Shown here: piece by piece, positions 48,688 through 57,288 of the stretch | Numbering within the stretch: the first letter of the stretch is position 1 | Layout: every line of letters starts with the position of its first letter | DNA from: Rasiella rasia | GTDB taxonomy: Bacteria > Bacteroidota > Bacteroidia > Flavobacteriales > Flavobacteriaceae | Length of the DNA: 64,000 nt | Assembly (NCBI RefSeq): GCF_011044175.1 | Contig: NZ_CP049057.1 | Location: 1,689,501 to 1,753,500, forward strand | Reading direction: 5' to 3' | Made by a program: the position numbers and the translations under genes | The notes under the pieces: model-generated | What the model was told of the DNA's origin: nothing | What the model saw: only the letters and a program-made list of their open reading frames with translations | Database searches by the model: none

Positions 48688-49269
48688 ATGCCTGTAAAGA
48701 TTAGATTACAAAGACACGGTAAAAAAGGGAAACCTTTTTACTGGATTGTAGCGGCAGATGCCCGCGCAAAAAGAGATGGTAAATACCTAGAGAAATTAGG
48801 CGTTTACAATCCAAACGTTAACCCTGCACATATCGAATTAGATATCGATGGTTCTGTACAGTGGTTACAAAATGGAGCACAACCAACCGACACGGCAAGA
48901 GCTATTCTTTCGTACAAAGGGGTGATGCTTAAAAAACATTTAGCTGGAGGTGTTGCAAAAGGTGCAATTACTGAAGAGCAAGCTGAAGAAAAGTTTAATG
49001 CTTGGTTAGAAGACAAAGGAAAAGCTGTTGACGCCAAAAAAGGAAAACTTTCTGAAGCAAAAGAAAAAGCTAAAGCTGAAGCACTTGCTGCCGAAAAGGC
49101 CGTAAATGAAGCACGTATTGCTGAAGCTGCTCCTGTAGAGGAAGTTGCGGAAGAAGAAGTAACTCCAGAAGTTGCAGAAGGTACCGATGCGACTGAAGAA
49201 GTAGAAGCAACTGAGCAAGTAGCCGATGAGGCACCTGCAACAGCAGAAGCTGCTAAAGAAGAAGAATAA
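48688..49269 (+). CDS. rpsP: 30S ribosomal protein S16 with long acidic C-terminal extension
   Basis: A 193-residue protein. Residues 1-80 are S16 ([40 protein letters not shown]), needed for 30S assembly. The remaining 110 residues are rich in A, E and K (for example [20 protein letters not shown]) and probably unstructured or helical; E. coli S16 ends near residue 82. The extension is known in Bacteroidota S16 proteins, by my recollection, with unclear role. rimM follows 12 bp downstream. Confidence 0.95.
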   Translation: MPVKIRLQRHGKKGKPFYWIVAADARAKRDGKYLEKLGVYNPNVNPAHIELDIDGSVQWLQNGAQPTDTARAILSYKGVMLKKHLAGGVAKGAITEEQAEEKFNAWLEDKGKAVDAKKGKLSEAKEKAKAEALAAEKAVNEARIAEAAPVEEVAEEEVTPEVAEGTDATEEVEATEQVADEAPATAEAAKEEE

Positions 49270-49281
49270 AACTGAAACGAT

Positions 49282-49806
49282 ATGCAAAAGAAGGACTGTT
49301 TCTTCGTTGGCAAAATCGTTAAAAAATACAGTTTTAAGGGTGAGTTACTGGTAAAATTAGATACCGACGATCCCGAACAATTTTTAGAAATGGAATCGGT
49401 TTTTGTGGAAAAACACAAAAATTTGATTCCATTTTTTATTGAAAAACTTTCTCTTCACAAATCGTCTTTACTACGTGTTAAATTTGATGACGTAGACAAT
49501 GAAGAAGACGCAAATGCCATGCTGGGAACAGAACTTTACCTACCTCTTAACCTGCTTCCAAAATTATCTGGCAATAAATTTTACTACCATGAAATTATTG
49601 GCTTTAGTGTTCAAGACACACAGCATGGAGCCATTGGAACCATTGCAGGGGTAAACGACAGCACGGCGCAACACCTTTTCGAAATTGAATTTCGAGACAA
49701 AGAAATCCTTATCCCTATTAATGACGAAATCATTCAGAAAGTAGACAGAACAACCAACACCCTGTTTATTGATGCCCCCGAAGGCCTGATTGACTTATAC
49801 CTCTAA
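49282..49806 (+). CDS. rimM: ribosome maturation factor RimM
   Basis: A 174-residue protein: CFFVGKIVKKYSFKGELLVKLDTD is the N-terminal beta-barrel, KFYYHEIIGFSVQDTQHGAIGTI starts the PRC-barrel domain, and LIPINDEIIQKVDRTTNTLFIDAPEGL ends it. It binds S19 and helps 30S maturation. It sits directly after rpsP and shares one base with the trmN6 start, so the three are one operon. Confidence 0.95.
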   Translation: MQKKDCFFVGKIVKKYSFKGELLVKLDTDDPEQFLEMESVFVEKHKNLIPFFIEKLSLHKSSLLRVKFDDVDNEEDANAMLGTELYLPLNLLPKLSGNKFYYHEIIGFSVQDTQHGAIGTIAGVNDSTAQHLFEIEFRDKEILIPINDEIIQKVDRTTNTLFIDAPEGLIDLYL

Positions 49807-50522
49807 TGGCCTCAAAACCCTTTCAATTTAAACAATTTACCGTGGCACAAGATCGTTGCGCCATGAAAATTGGCACCGACGGCGTATTGTTAGGTGCATG
49901 GGTTTCTTTACAAAACAAACCCAACAGTATTTTAGACCTTGGCACAGGAACAGGTGTTATCGCCCTTCAACTTGCGCAACGTTGCGATGCAGAAACAATA
50001 GATGCCGTAGAAATTGACGAAGACGCCTACGAACAAAGCACAGAAAACTTTGAGAATTCTCCTTGGGGAGATCGTCTATTTTGTTATCATGCCTCTGTAC
50101 AAGAATTTGCCTCAGAAATAGAAGAAACGTACGACCTAATTGTAAGCAATCCACCATACTATACTGAAGACTATAAATCTGAAAATTTAGCACGGGATAC
50201 CGCACGTTTTACCGACACCCTTCCGTTTGAGCATCTCGTGGTGTGCGCTTCACATTTGCTTTCGGAAACAGGAACATTTTCAGTAATCCTTCCGAAGAAA
50301 GAAGAAAAGAACTTTATCGCCTTAGCCGAAAAACACAGCCTATTTCCGAAGCATATTTGCAGGGTTCAAGGCACTCCAATTTCCGAAGTAAAACGCAGCC
50401 TACTTACCTTTTCCTTCCAAAAACAACAGCCTACCATTGAAAATCTTATTATTGAAAAATCGCGTCACCAGTACACAAATGAATACATAGCGCTAGTACA
50501 GGATTTTTATTTAAAAATGTAG
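49806..50522 (+). CDS. tRNA1(Val) (adenine(37)-N6)-methyltransferase (TrmN6/YfiC)
   Basis: A 238-residue SAM enzyme. FQFKQFTVAQDRCAMKIGTDGVLLGAW is the YfiC start, LDLGTGTGVIALQLAQR the SAM loop, and IVSNPPYY the NPPY catalytic motif. The family methylates N6 of A37 in tRNA1(Val). It shares the A of TAA/ATG with rimM, so the operon links tRNA/rRNA work. No gene symbol is given because naming differs between organisms. Confidence 0.9.
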   Translation: MASKPFQFKQFTVAQDRCAMKIGTDGVLLGAWVSLQNKPNSILDLGTGTGVIALQLAQRCDAETIDAVEIDEDAYEQSTENFENSPWGDRLFCYHASVQEFASEIEETYDLIVSNPPYYTEDYKSENLARDTARFTDTLPFEHLVVCASHLLSETGTFSVILPKKEEKNFIALAEKHSLFPKHICRVQGTPISEVKRSLLTFSFQKQQPTIENLIIEKSRHQYTNEYIALVQDFYLKM

Positions 50523-50569
50523 GATACTTGTATTGCTATTTCTACTTTTGTTATCCAAAATAAACCATT

Positions 50570-51748
50570 ATGAAACCCGATTTATTCGAAGCTCCTGATT
50601 ATTACAATATAGACGACTTACTTTCTGAAGAACACAAACTTATTCGAGATGCCGCTCGTGCATGGGTAAAGCGCGATGTTTCTCCTATTATTGAAGAAGC
50701 TGCACAAAATGCAGAATTCCCGAAATCTATCATCCCTGGGCTTGCAGAAATTGGTGCCTTTGGCCCATACATTCCAGAACAATATGGCGGTGCGGGCTTA
50801 GACCAGATTTCTTATGGTTTAATCATGCAAGAAATTGAGCGCGGTGATAGCGGGGTTCGTTCTACAGCTTCGGTACAATCGTCTCTAGTAATGTACCCAA
50901 TCTGGAAATACGGAAACGAAGCGCAACGTAACAAATACCTTCCAAAATTAGCAACTGGAGAATGGATGGGATCTTTCGGACTTACAGAACCAGACCATGG
51001 TAGTAATCCGGCAGGAATGGTAACCAACTATAAAGATAAAGGCGACCACTATTTACTGAACGGTGCCAAATTATGGATTTCAAATTCGCCTTTCTGCGAT
51101 GTTGCTGTTGTTTGGGCTAAAAATGAAGAAGGACGCATTCACGGGCTTATTGTAGAGCGTGGCATGGAGGGTTTTAGTACACCAGAAACACACAACAAAT
51201 GGTCATTACGTGCTTCTGCTACTGGAGAGCTTATCTTTCAAGACGTAAAAGTTCCAAAGGAAAATTTATTACCAAACAAATCTGGTCTAGGAGCTCCCCT
51301 AGGATGCTTAGATTCTGCGCGCTACGGTATTGCATGGGGCGCAATAGGGGCAGCCATGGACTGCTACGATACAGCTTTACGCTATAGTAAAGAACGCATA
51401 CAGTTTGGAAAACCAATTGGCGCATTCCAACTACAACAAAAGAAATTAGCTGAAATGATTACTGAAATCACAAAAGCACAATTACTGGCACTGCGATTAG
51501 GACAGCTAAAAAACGACGACAAAGCCACATCTGCACAAATTTCTATGGCAAAACGAAACAACGTAGACATGGCCATTAAAATAGCTAGAGAAGCTAGACA
51601 GATGCTTGGCGGAATGGGAATCACCGGCGAATACCCAATCATGCGCCATATGATGAACTTAGAAAGTGTAATCACCTATGAAGGGACACACGACATTCAT
51701 CTCTTAATAACAGGACTTGATGTAACAGGTCTTAACGCATTCAAATAA
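50570..51748 (+). CDS. glutaryl-CoA dehydrogenase-type acyl-CoA dehydrogenase
   Basis: A 392-residue flavoenzyme. GLTEPDHGSNPAGMVT and NGAKLWISNSPFCDVAVVWAK form the FAD/substrate site, ERIQFGKPIGAFQLQQKKLAEM and ARQMLGGMGITGEYPIMRHM the helical C-domain, and TYEGTHDIHLLITG contains the catalytic Glu in the YEGTHDIH form typical of glutaryl-CoA dehydrogenase. It would convert glutaryl-CoA to crotonyl-CoA in lysine/tryptophan breakdown. The next gene starts 1 bp after the stop. Confidence 0.9.
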   Translation: MKPDLFEAPDYYNIDDLLSEEHKLIRDAARAWVKRDVSPIIEEAAQNAEFPKSIIPGLAEIGAFGPYIPEQYGGAGLDQISYGLIMQEIERGDSGVRSTASVQSSLVMYPIWKYGNEAQRNKYLPKLATGEWMGSFGLTEPDHGSNPAGMVTNYKDKGDHYLLNGAKLWISNSPFCDVAVVWAKNEEGRIHGLIVERGMEGFSTPETHNKWSLRASATGELIFQDVKVPKENLLPNKSGLGAPLGCLDSARYGIAWGAIGAAMDCYDTALRYSKERIQFGKPIGAFQLQQKKLAEMITEITKAQLLALRLGQLKNDDKATSAQISMAKRNNVDMAIKIAREARQMLGGMGITGEYPIMRHMMNLESVITYEGTHDIHLLITGLDVTGLNAFK

Positions 51749-51749
51749 G

Positions 51750-52424
51750 ATGACAAAAGTAATATGTATTCTATTGGTGCTGCTCTCTACGTCAGCACAC
51801 GCTCAATTTAAAAATCTAGAAGATATTTCTTCAGATGCACTATTAGACGAAACGCAGTTAGTAAGCGAAGATCCAGATAAGTTAGAAATGATTTGGTGGA
51901 TTCCTAGAGAATACTGGATTGCAGTAAATGCAGAAGATCCTACCACTAGTTCAGATGAAATGGACGATTTGCTTGATCTCTTAGAAGGATTCGAAATCTT
52001 TGCTGTGGTACTAGGTGACATTAATGATTTTGGCGGTGTTAATTTTACCGATTCAGAAGCTACGGTCGATTTGTTTAGCGTAACTTACAAAGAAACAGAC
52101 TTGGCTTTTCTAGATGAAAATGACGTACCCTCAAACCTTAGAATGGTACTTGACATCATGAAACCTATCATGCGAAATTTATTAGGCCCCATGGGAGAGA
52201 ATATCAATTTTGTAGTTGCTGAAAACCCTAAAGACACCTCCGTAATCCCTATTGATCTCTTTGGAACGGATACATTACACCTTAGCTTGGGTGATTTTCA
52301 CCAAAAGATTGAATTACCCTTAAATGCCGTAATCGTTGAAAAAAAATGCCCTGTAAACCAGACGCTGTATTCCGGAAGATGGAACTACTGTCCTGTACAT
52401 GGTAAACCCTTAGAAAACCAGTAG
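51750..52424 (+). CDS. exported protein of unknown function
   Basis: A 224-residue protein with signal peptide MTKVICILLVLLSTSAHAQ. The mature part is acidic (DLEDISSDALLDETQLVSEDP) with MIWWIPREYWIAVN. The C-terminal quarter has CPVNQTLYSGRWNYCPVHGKPL, whose two cysteines could form a disulfide or metal site. No family is recognised. It begins 1 bp after the dehydrogenase stop, so co-transcription is likely, but exported location and CoA metabolism do not obviously fit together. Confidence 0.72.
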   Translation: MTKVICILLVLLSTSAHAQFKNLEDISSDALLDETQLVSEDPDKLEMIWWIPREYWIAVNAEDPTTSSDEMDDLLDLLEGFEIFAVVLGDINDFGGVNFTDSEATVDLFSVTYKETDLAFLDENDVPSNLRMVLDIMKPIMRNLLGPMGENINFVVAENPKDTSVIPIDLFGTDTLHLSLGDFHQKIELPLNAVIVEKKCPVNQTLYSGRWNYCPVHGKPLENQ

Positions 52425-52537
52425 TATTTCTTACAACAATTTCTCTACTTACATCAGCCAACTATAACGCCAAGACGCTCTTAGTAGCTATAAAATATTT
52501 TGTTAGCTTATTGTATCTTTAGGGAAACAAAAAATGA

Positions 52538-53440
52538 ATGTCTTCTCGAACTCGTTTTAGTAACGCTTACAAAAATGCTAAACGCATTCCGTTTAACGAC
52601 TCCTCCAAATTTATTGTTTTTAGCGATTGCCATCGTGGAGATAATAGTTTTGCAGACGATTTTGCCAACAATCGAAATATTTACTTTCATGCGTTAAAGC
52701 ACTATTACAACGAGGGATTTAGCTATTGCGAATTAGGCGATGGCGATGAACTTTGGGAAAACATTGAGTTTAAAGACATCCTAGAAGCGCACAAAAACGT
52801 ATTCGATTTACTGAAACTATTTTTTAACGACAACAGACTGTACCGCGTTGTGGGTAATCACGACATGGTATATAGACGCCAACGATACGTAGAAAAGAAT
52901 TTATACAGTTACTTTAATAAAATTACCGGCAAAGATGAACCCCTTTTTCCCGGAATTACATTTACCGAAGGACTAATTTTTGAACACGAATCTACCAAGC
53001 AAGAACTTTTTATGGTACACGGCCACCAAGCAGAATGGATGAATTATGTTGGGTGGAAACTAAATCGTTTTATGGTACGTGCCTTGTGGCGGCAACTTCA
53101 AATTTTTGGAATTGGCGACCCAACAAGCCCCGCAAAGAATTACCGCGAATTAATTAAAGTTGAACGTCGCACCAAGCGATGGATTATAGACAACAAAAAT
53201 CTCTTTACCATTACCGGACATACCCATCGCCCAAGATTTCCAGAACCTGGAGATATTGCTTATTTTAATGACGGAAGCTGCGTTCACCCACGAAGCATTA
53301 CAGGTCTAGAGATTGTTAACGGATCTATTTCACTTATAAAATGGCACATTGCCACCACCGAAGACGGCACCCTAAAAGTAATTAGAAGACTGCTGGAAGG
53401 ACCACAAAAATTAATTGATTATAAAACCGAAACTTCCTAA
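52538..53440 (+). CDS. metallophosphoesterase
   Basis: A 300-residue calcineurin-fold phosphoesterase. Metal ligands appear in VFSDCHRGDN (D, H), LGDGDELWE (D), VVGNHDMVY (N, H, D), HGHQAEWMN (H) and TGHTHRPRF (H, H). The arrangement resembles UDP-2,3-diacylglucosamine hydrolase (LpxH-like), but similarity by eye is only to the superfamily. It has no membrane helix. A GDSL lipoprotein gene starts 18 bp downstream on the same strand. Confidence 0.87.
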   Translation: MSSRTRFSNAYKNAKRIPFNDSSKFIVFSDCHRGDNSFADDFANNRNIYFHALKHYYNEGFSYCELGDGDELWENIEFKDILEAHKNVFDLLKLFFNDNRLYRVVGNHDMVYRRQRYVEKNLYSYFNKITGKDEPLFPGITFTEGLIFEHESTKQELFMVHGHQAEWMNYVGWKLNRFMVRALWRQLQIFGIGDPTSPAKNYRELIKVERRTKRWIIDNKNLFTITGHTHRPRFPEPGDIAYFNDGSCVHPRSITGLEIVNGSISLIKWHIATTEDGTLKVIRRLLEGPQKLIDYKTETS

Positions 53441-53457
53441 CCTCCGTACTTTTATAC

Positions 53458-54165
53458 ATGAAAGAACTACGTACCATCTTTATATTACCCCTGTTTATAG
53501 TTGTTGGGTTTCTCTCTTGCTCTAATTCTGTAGAAAAAAATGACACTACTAAGAACAAAATGAGCTTCAACTATTTAGCGTTAGGTGACAGCTACACTAT
53601 TGGGGAAAGCGTTTTACCCACACAGAATTTTCCGTTTCAATTACAAGACACAATCGCAAGGCATTTTAATAAAACTACCAACTACAAAATTATTGCAAAA
53701 ACAGGTTGGACCACTACAGACTTGCTCAGTGCTATTAAAAAACAAAATCTTTCAAACAATTACAACCTTGTTACCTTACTCATTGGCGTAAACAACCAGT
53801 ATCAAGGTAAGCCATTTTCGTTGTATGAAAGAGAATTTCCGAAGTTATTAGACATAGCAATACAAGCCGCCCAAGGCAATCCAAAAAACGTTGTTGTTGT
53901 TTCAATTCCCGATTACGCGTTTACCCCATTCGGACAAAAAAGTAGCAATTCGAAGAAAATTTCAGAAGAGATAGACCAATACAATGCATTTGCAAAAGAA
54001 ATCGCTACAAAAAAAGGAGTCGCATTTCAAGATATCACAGACATCACTCGTACAGGCTTGGCCAACCAAGAGCTAGTTGCAAAAGACGGATTGCATCCTT
54101 CGGCAACTGCTTACACATTGTTTGTAGATAGGTTATTTAATCTTGTAAAAGAAGGAGTAGACTAA
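53458..54165 (+). CDS. GDSL/SGNH hydrolase, lipoprotein
   Basis: A 235-residue protein. The signal MKELRTIFILPLFIVVGFLSC has lipobox LSC; the catalytic Ser is in LALGDSYTIGESV (GDSY), the Gly/Asn blocks in LIGVNNQYQG, and the Asp-His pair in DGLHPSATAYT. It should be an envelope esterase or lipase. Its TAA overlaps the convergent ferredoxin stop by 4 bp. Confidence 0.88.
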   Translation: MKELRTIFILPLFIVVGFLSCSNSVEKNDTTKNKMSFNYLALGDSYTIGESVLPTQNFPFQLQDTIARHFNKTTNYKIIAKTGWTTTDLLSAIKKQNLSNNYNLVTLLIGVNNQYQGKPFSLYEREFPKLLDIAIQAAQGNPKNVVVVSIPDYAFTPFGQKSSNSKKISEEIDQYNAFAKEIATKKGVAFQDITDITRTGLANQELVAKDGLHPSATAYTLFVDRLFNLVKEGVD

Positions 54166-54494
54166 TCGTCGTAAGGCGCCATCTTAACCTTTAGCCCATT
54201 TAAATTTTCGGCAATAAAAATCTGGCAGCCTAAGCGGCTATTCTCTGCTACGTAAAATGCTTCAGCAAGCATTAAATCTTCATCGGCACTCATCTCATCT
54301 AGTTCGTGATCACTCTCAATGTAGCATTGGCAAGAAGCACACATAGCCATACCGCCACAGACGCCAATCGTACCTTCTTCGGCTAGCTCATAAGACCTAA
54401 TCACCTCCATAAGGTTCATATTCATATCGGTAGGAGCAATTATTTCGTGCTCGGTTCCGTCTCTGTCTGTGATATAAATAGTAATATCTGTCAT
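54162..54494 (-). CDS. 2Fe-2S ferredoxin (adrenodoxin-type)
   Basis: A 110-residue ferredoxin. The cluster cysteines are in CGGMAMCASCQCYIES (C-x5-C-x2-C) and the fourth in SRLGCQIFIAENL, the layout of the adrenodoxin/Fdx class. Electron donors are probably the ferredoxin reductase encoded just upstream (54693-55745), the two being separated by repeat copy C. It may feed Fe-S assembly or oxygenases. Confidence 0.9.
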   Translation of the reverse strand: MTDITIYITDRDGTEHEIIAPTDMNMNLMEVIRSYELAEEGTIGVCGGMAMCASCQCYIESDHELDEMSADEDLMLAEAFYVAENSRLGCQIFIAENLNGLKVKMAPYDD

Positions 54495-54505
54495 TATCTA
54501 CTTTT

Positions 54506-54660
54506 GGGCGTTACCTTCTCTGTTGGCTACTTGAACGCCTATCCACAATTGCCTAAAACATACGCCAACACAAAAGGTCGGGCTTTCGCTACTCGCTTTT
54601 TCTAGCACTTTCAAGCAGTGCCAAAAAAGAGCTCACACATACCGCTCAATCCCTAACGCA
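54506..54660 (+). repeat. dispersed structured intergenic repeat, copy C
   Basis: Begins GGGCGTTACC (54506-54515) and ends CCCTAACGC (54651-54659), so the ends carry GCGTTA/TAACGC. Inside are TGTTGGC (54521-54527) / GCCAACA (54564-54570), the block GGTCGGGCTTTCGCTACTCG (from 54576), GCACT (54605-54609) / AGTGC (54617-54621) flanked by T5/A6 runs, and the block CCGCTCAATCCCTAACGC. It starts 12 bp upstream of the ferredoxin ATG. Confidence 0.75.
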
Positions 54661-54692
54661 GTACTATTACCAGGTTGCGCTAAAGCAACTTG

Positions 54693-55745
54693 CTACTCAA
54701 TCTTTTTAACCACGGCTTTGGGCGCTTCTTTTCTACTACCATCAAAACCATCTACACCGCCAACTGTAGTATATTTCATTACATAACGTTTGTCTGGGAA
54801 GATACGTTGGTACGCACTTTGGCACATCAAGGTAGCCTCATGGAAGCCGCAAAGAATTAATTTGAGTTTTCCTGGATAGGTATTTACGTCTCCAATGGCA
54901 TAGATACCCGGTATGTTTGTTTGGTAGTCAAGCGTGTTGTCTACTTTAATAGCATTCTTCTCTATTTCTAATCCCCAATCTGCTATTGGTCCTAGTTTAG
55001 GAGCCAAACCAAACAACGGAATAAAAGCATCACACGGCTTATTAAAAACCTCAGCACCTTGCTTAATAGAAACACCTGCTACCTGTCTATCGCCAACCAC
55101 ATCTACAACTTCGGCCGGGGTAATGAGTTCAATTTTTCCCTGATTTTTCAATTCTTGAACTTTTTCTACAGAGTCTAACGCACCTCTAAACTCATTTCGC
55201 CTGTGTACCAGTGTAACGCTTTCGGCTATAGATGCCAAGAAAATACTCCAATCTAAAGCACTGTCGCCTCCCCCTGCAATAACCACACGTTTATTTCTGT
55301 ACATCTCGGGATCGCGAATCATATAAGCCACACCATGATCTTCGTAATTCGCTAAATTTGGGATAGGGGGTTTTCTAGGTTCAAAACTACCTAAACCACC
55401 TGCAATGGCAACAATGGGTGCGTGGTGCTGTGTTCCTTTGTTGGTGGTCACTATAAAACTACCATCATCTTGCTTTTCTATAGTTTCTGCCCTTTCCCCT
55501 AAGGTAAATCCAGGTTGAAATGGCGCTATTTGTTTCATGAGGTTATCTACAAGATCTCCAGCCAAGATTTCTGGAAATGCCGGAATATCATAAATTGGCT
55601 TTTTAGGGTAGATTTCTGAACACTGTCCACCAGGTTGTGGGAGCGCGTCAATGAGATGGCATTTAAGTTTCAGCAGACCTGCTTCAAAAACAGTAAAAAG
55701 TCCTGTGGGGCCCGCACCAATAATTAGGATGTCGGTTTTTATCAT
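54693..55745 (-). CDS. ferredoxin--NADP reductase (thioredoxin reductase-like, YumC type)
   Basis: A 350-residue FAD/NADP enzyme. FAD motif IIGAGPTGLFTVFEAG, NADP motif VVIAGGGDSALDW and the C-terminal IYAIGDVNTYPGKLKLILCGFHEAT fit the plant-cytosolic-unlike, thioredoxin-reductase-like reductase. It lacks the CxxC redox pair, which separates it from thioredoxin reductase. It lies in a minus-strand cluster with Mrp and NifU-like genes, next to the ferredoxin it probably reduces or oxidises. Confidence 0.88.
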   Translation of the reverse strand: MIKTDILIIGAGPTGLFTVFEAGLLKLKCHLIDALPQPGGQCSEIYPKKPIYDIPAFPEILAGDLVDNLMKQIAPFQPGFTLGERAETIEKQDDGSFIVTTNKGTQHHAPIVAIAGGLGSFEPRKPPIPNLANYEDHGVAYMIRDPEMYRNKRVVIAGGGDSALDWSIFLASIAESVTLVHRRNEFRGALDSVEKVQELKNQGKIELITPAEVVDVVGDRQVAGVSIKQGAEVFNKPCDAFIPLFGLAPKLGPIADWGLEIEKNAIKVDNTLDYQTNIPGIYAIGDVNTYPGKLKLILCGFHEATLMCQSAYQRIFPDKRYVMKYTTVGGVDGFDGSRKEAPKAVVKKIE

Positions 55746-55752
55746 ACGAACA

Positions 55753-55992
55753 TTAAGCTACTACATTAATCACTTGTTGAATTTCGGGTGCATGCTTTTT
55801 GATGGTCATTTCTACACCGCTCTTTAGCGTCATCTGATTCACAGAACACCCAACACAAGCCCCTTGCAATTGCACATGAACAATTGTGTTATCTTCTATT
55901 GAAATAAGGGAAATATCCCCCCCATCACTTTGTAGAAAAGGGCGAATTTCTTCTAGGGCTGTTTCAACTTTATGTTTTAGACTACCTTCCAT
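55753..55992 (-). CDS. NifU-like iron-sulfur scaffold protein
   Basis: A 79-residue NifU C-terminal domain (NFU). CVGCSVNQMTLKSGVE holds the CxxC ligand pair; FLQSDGGDISLISIEDNTIVHVQLQGACVGCS fits in length (visible part DGGDISLISI). It carries or transfers Fe-S clusters to target proteins. It lies 2 bp after the Mrp gene stop and 8 bp before the ferredoxin reductase start, so it is co-transcribed. Confidence 0.92.
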   Translation of the reverse strand: MEGSLKHKVETALEEIRPFLQSDGGDISLISIEDNTIVHVQLQGACVGCSVNQMTLKSGVEMTIKKHAPEIQQVINVVA

Positions 55993-55994
55993 TG

Positions 55995-57131
55995 TTATTT
56001 TTTTACTGCACTACATCCGGCCATTGTAGTTATTTTTATTGCCTCTGTAGGCGGTAATGAATCGTTTCTTTTTACCGTTTCTGAAACAACATTTTTGGTG
56101 ATTTCTTCAAATGCAGCTTCAATAGGTGTTGCAGTTTGAAGAGCCGCTGGTCTTCCAATATCTCCAGCTTCACGAATACTTTGTACCAATGGCACTTCTC
56201 CTAAAAACGGAATTTCTAAATCTTCCGCAAGATTTTTAGCGCCACCATTTCCGAAGATATAATATTTATTATCGGGTAACTCGGCTGGCGTGAAATAAGA
56301 CATGTTTTCAATAACTCCTAGCACAGGCACCTGAATATTCTCTTGTTGAAACATGGCTACACCTTTTCTGGCATCGGCCAAAGCAACTGTCTGCGGTGTA
56401 CTAACCACAACTGCACCAGTAATAGGCAACGACTGCATGATGCTTAAATGAATATCTCCTGTTCCCGGAGGTAAGTCTAATAACATAAAATCTAATTCAC
56501 CCCACGCCGCATCAAAAATAAGCTGATTTAATGCCTTGGCAGCCATAGGACCTCGCCAGATTACTGCCTGATTAGGCTTGGTAAAGAAGCCAATAGAAAG
56601 CACTTTTACTCCATGGCTCTCTACAGGTTTCATTTTGCTTTTACCGTCTACATTTACAGAAAGTGGGCGTTCATTAAAAACATCAAACATCAACGGAATT
56701 GAAGGTCCGTAGATATCTGCATCTAAAACACCAACTTTAAATCCCATTTTGGCCAACGTTACGGCTAAATTTGCAGTTACGGTAGACTTTCCAACGCCAC
56801 CTTTACCAGATGCCACTGCAACAATATTTTTTATCCCCGGAATTGCTTTTCCCTTAATAAGGTTAGCATTTTCTTTTGTAGGAGCCTCTACTTTAATATT
56901 CACTTTCACTTGGGCATCTTTAGAAACCCGCTCCTGTATGGTCTTAATTATATCTTTCTCTGCTCGCTTTTTGATATGCATAGCAGGGGTCGTCATTTTA
57001 ATATCAACGATTACCTCATCTGCAAATGTAATTACATTAAGCACAGCTCCACTCTCTACCATATTTGCTCCCTCACCTGCCAGCGAAATAGTTTCAAGTG
57101 CCTTTAAAATATCTTGTTTATTGAACTTCAT
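55995..57131 (-). CDS. Mrp/NBP35 family P-loop ATPase (Fe-S cluster carrier)
   Basis: A 378-residue protein. The N-terminal MIP18/DUF59-like part (MKFNKQDILKALETISL, VNVITFADEVIVDIKMTTPA-type) precedes the deviant P-loop VASGKGGVGKSTVTANLA, and IYGPSIPLMF, MLLDLPPGTGDIHLSI follow. It carries Fe-S clusters. The frame opens at 57227, but ATG at 57131 matches the family, because the upstream stretch is not conserved-looking. It leads the Fe-S cluster with NifU-like protein and ferredoxin reductase. Confidence 0.92.
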   Translation of the reverse strand: MKFNKQDILKALETISLAGEGANMVESGAVLNVITFADEVIVDIKMTTPAMHIKKRAEKDIIKTIQERVSKDAQVKVNIKVEAPTKENANLIKGKAIPGIKNIVAVASGKGGVGKSTVTANLAVTLAKMGFKVGVLDADIYGPSIPLMFDVFNERPLSVNVDGKSKMKPVESHGVKVLSIGFFTKPNQAVIWRGPMAAKALNQLIFDAAWGELDFMLLDLPPGTGDIHLSIMQSLPITGAVVVSTPQTVALADARKGVAMFQQENIQVPVLGVIENMSYFTPAELPDNKYYIFGNGGAKNLAEDLEIPFLGEVPLVQSIREAGDIGRPAALQTATPIEAAFEEITKNVVSETVKRNDSLPPTEAIKITTMAGCSAVKK

Positions 57132-57288
57132 TATTAAGATTGATTCTAGACTACAAATATACGGCGCAAGACTCAGATTAGAAAAAAGATACATTAAAAT
57201 GATTCTAAGTAAAAAGGATTCTAACAAACTTTAATTAACCTGTAAGTTTTCGTGAAAAAATTAGCGTAATAAACCAACAAGAATGAAC

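Noticed and set aside
48804-49418. 204-codon minus-strand ORF opposite rpsP/rimM
   Set aside because: It is the antisense of the Ala/Glu-rich S16 tail, whose codons avoid stops on the other strand; rpsP is certain.
56749-57234. 161-codon plus-strand ORF opposite the Mrp gene
   Set aside because: The P-loop protein on the minus strand is certain, and the ORF has only hydrophobic antisense composition.
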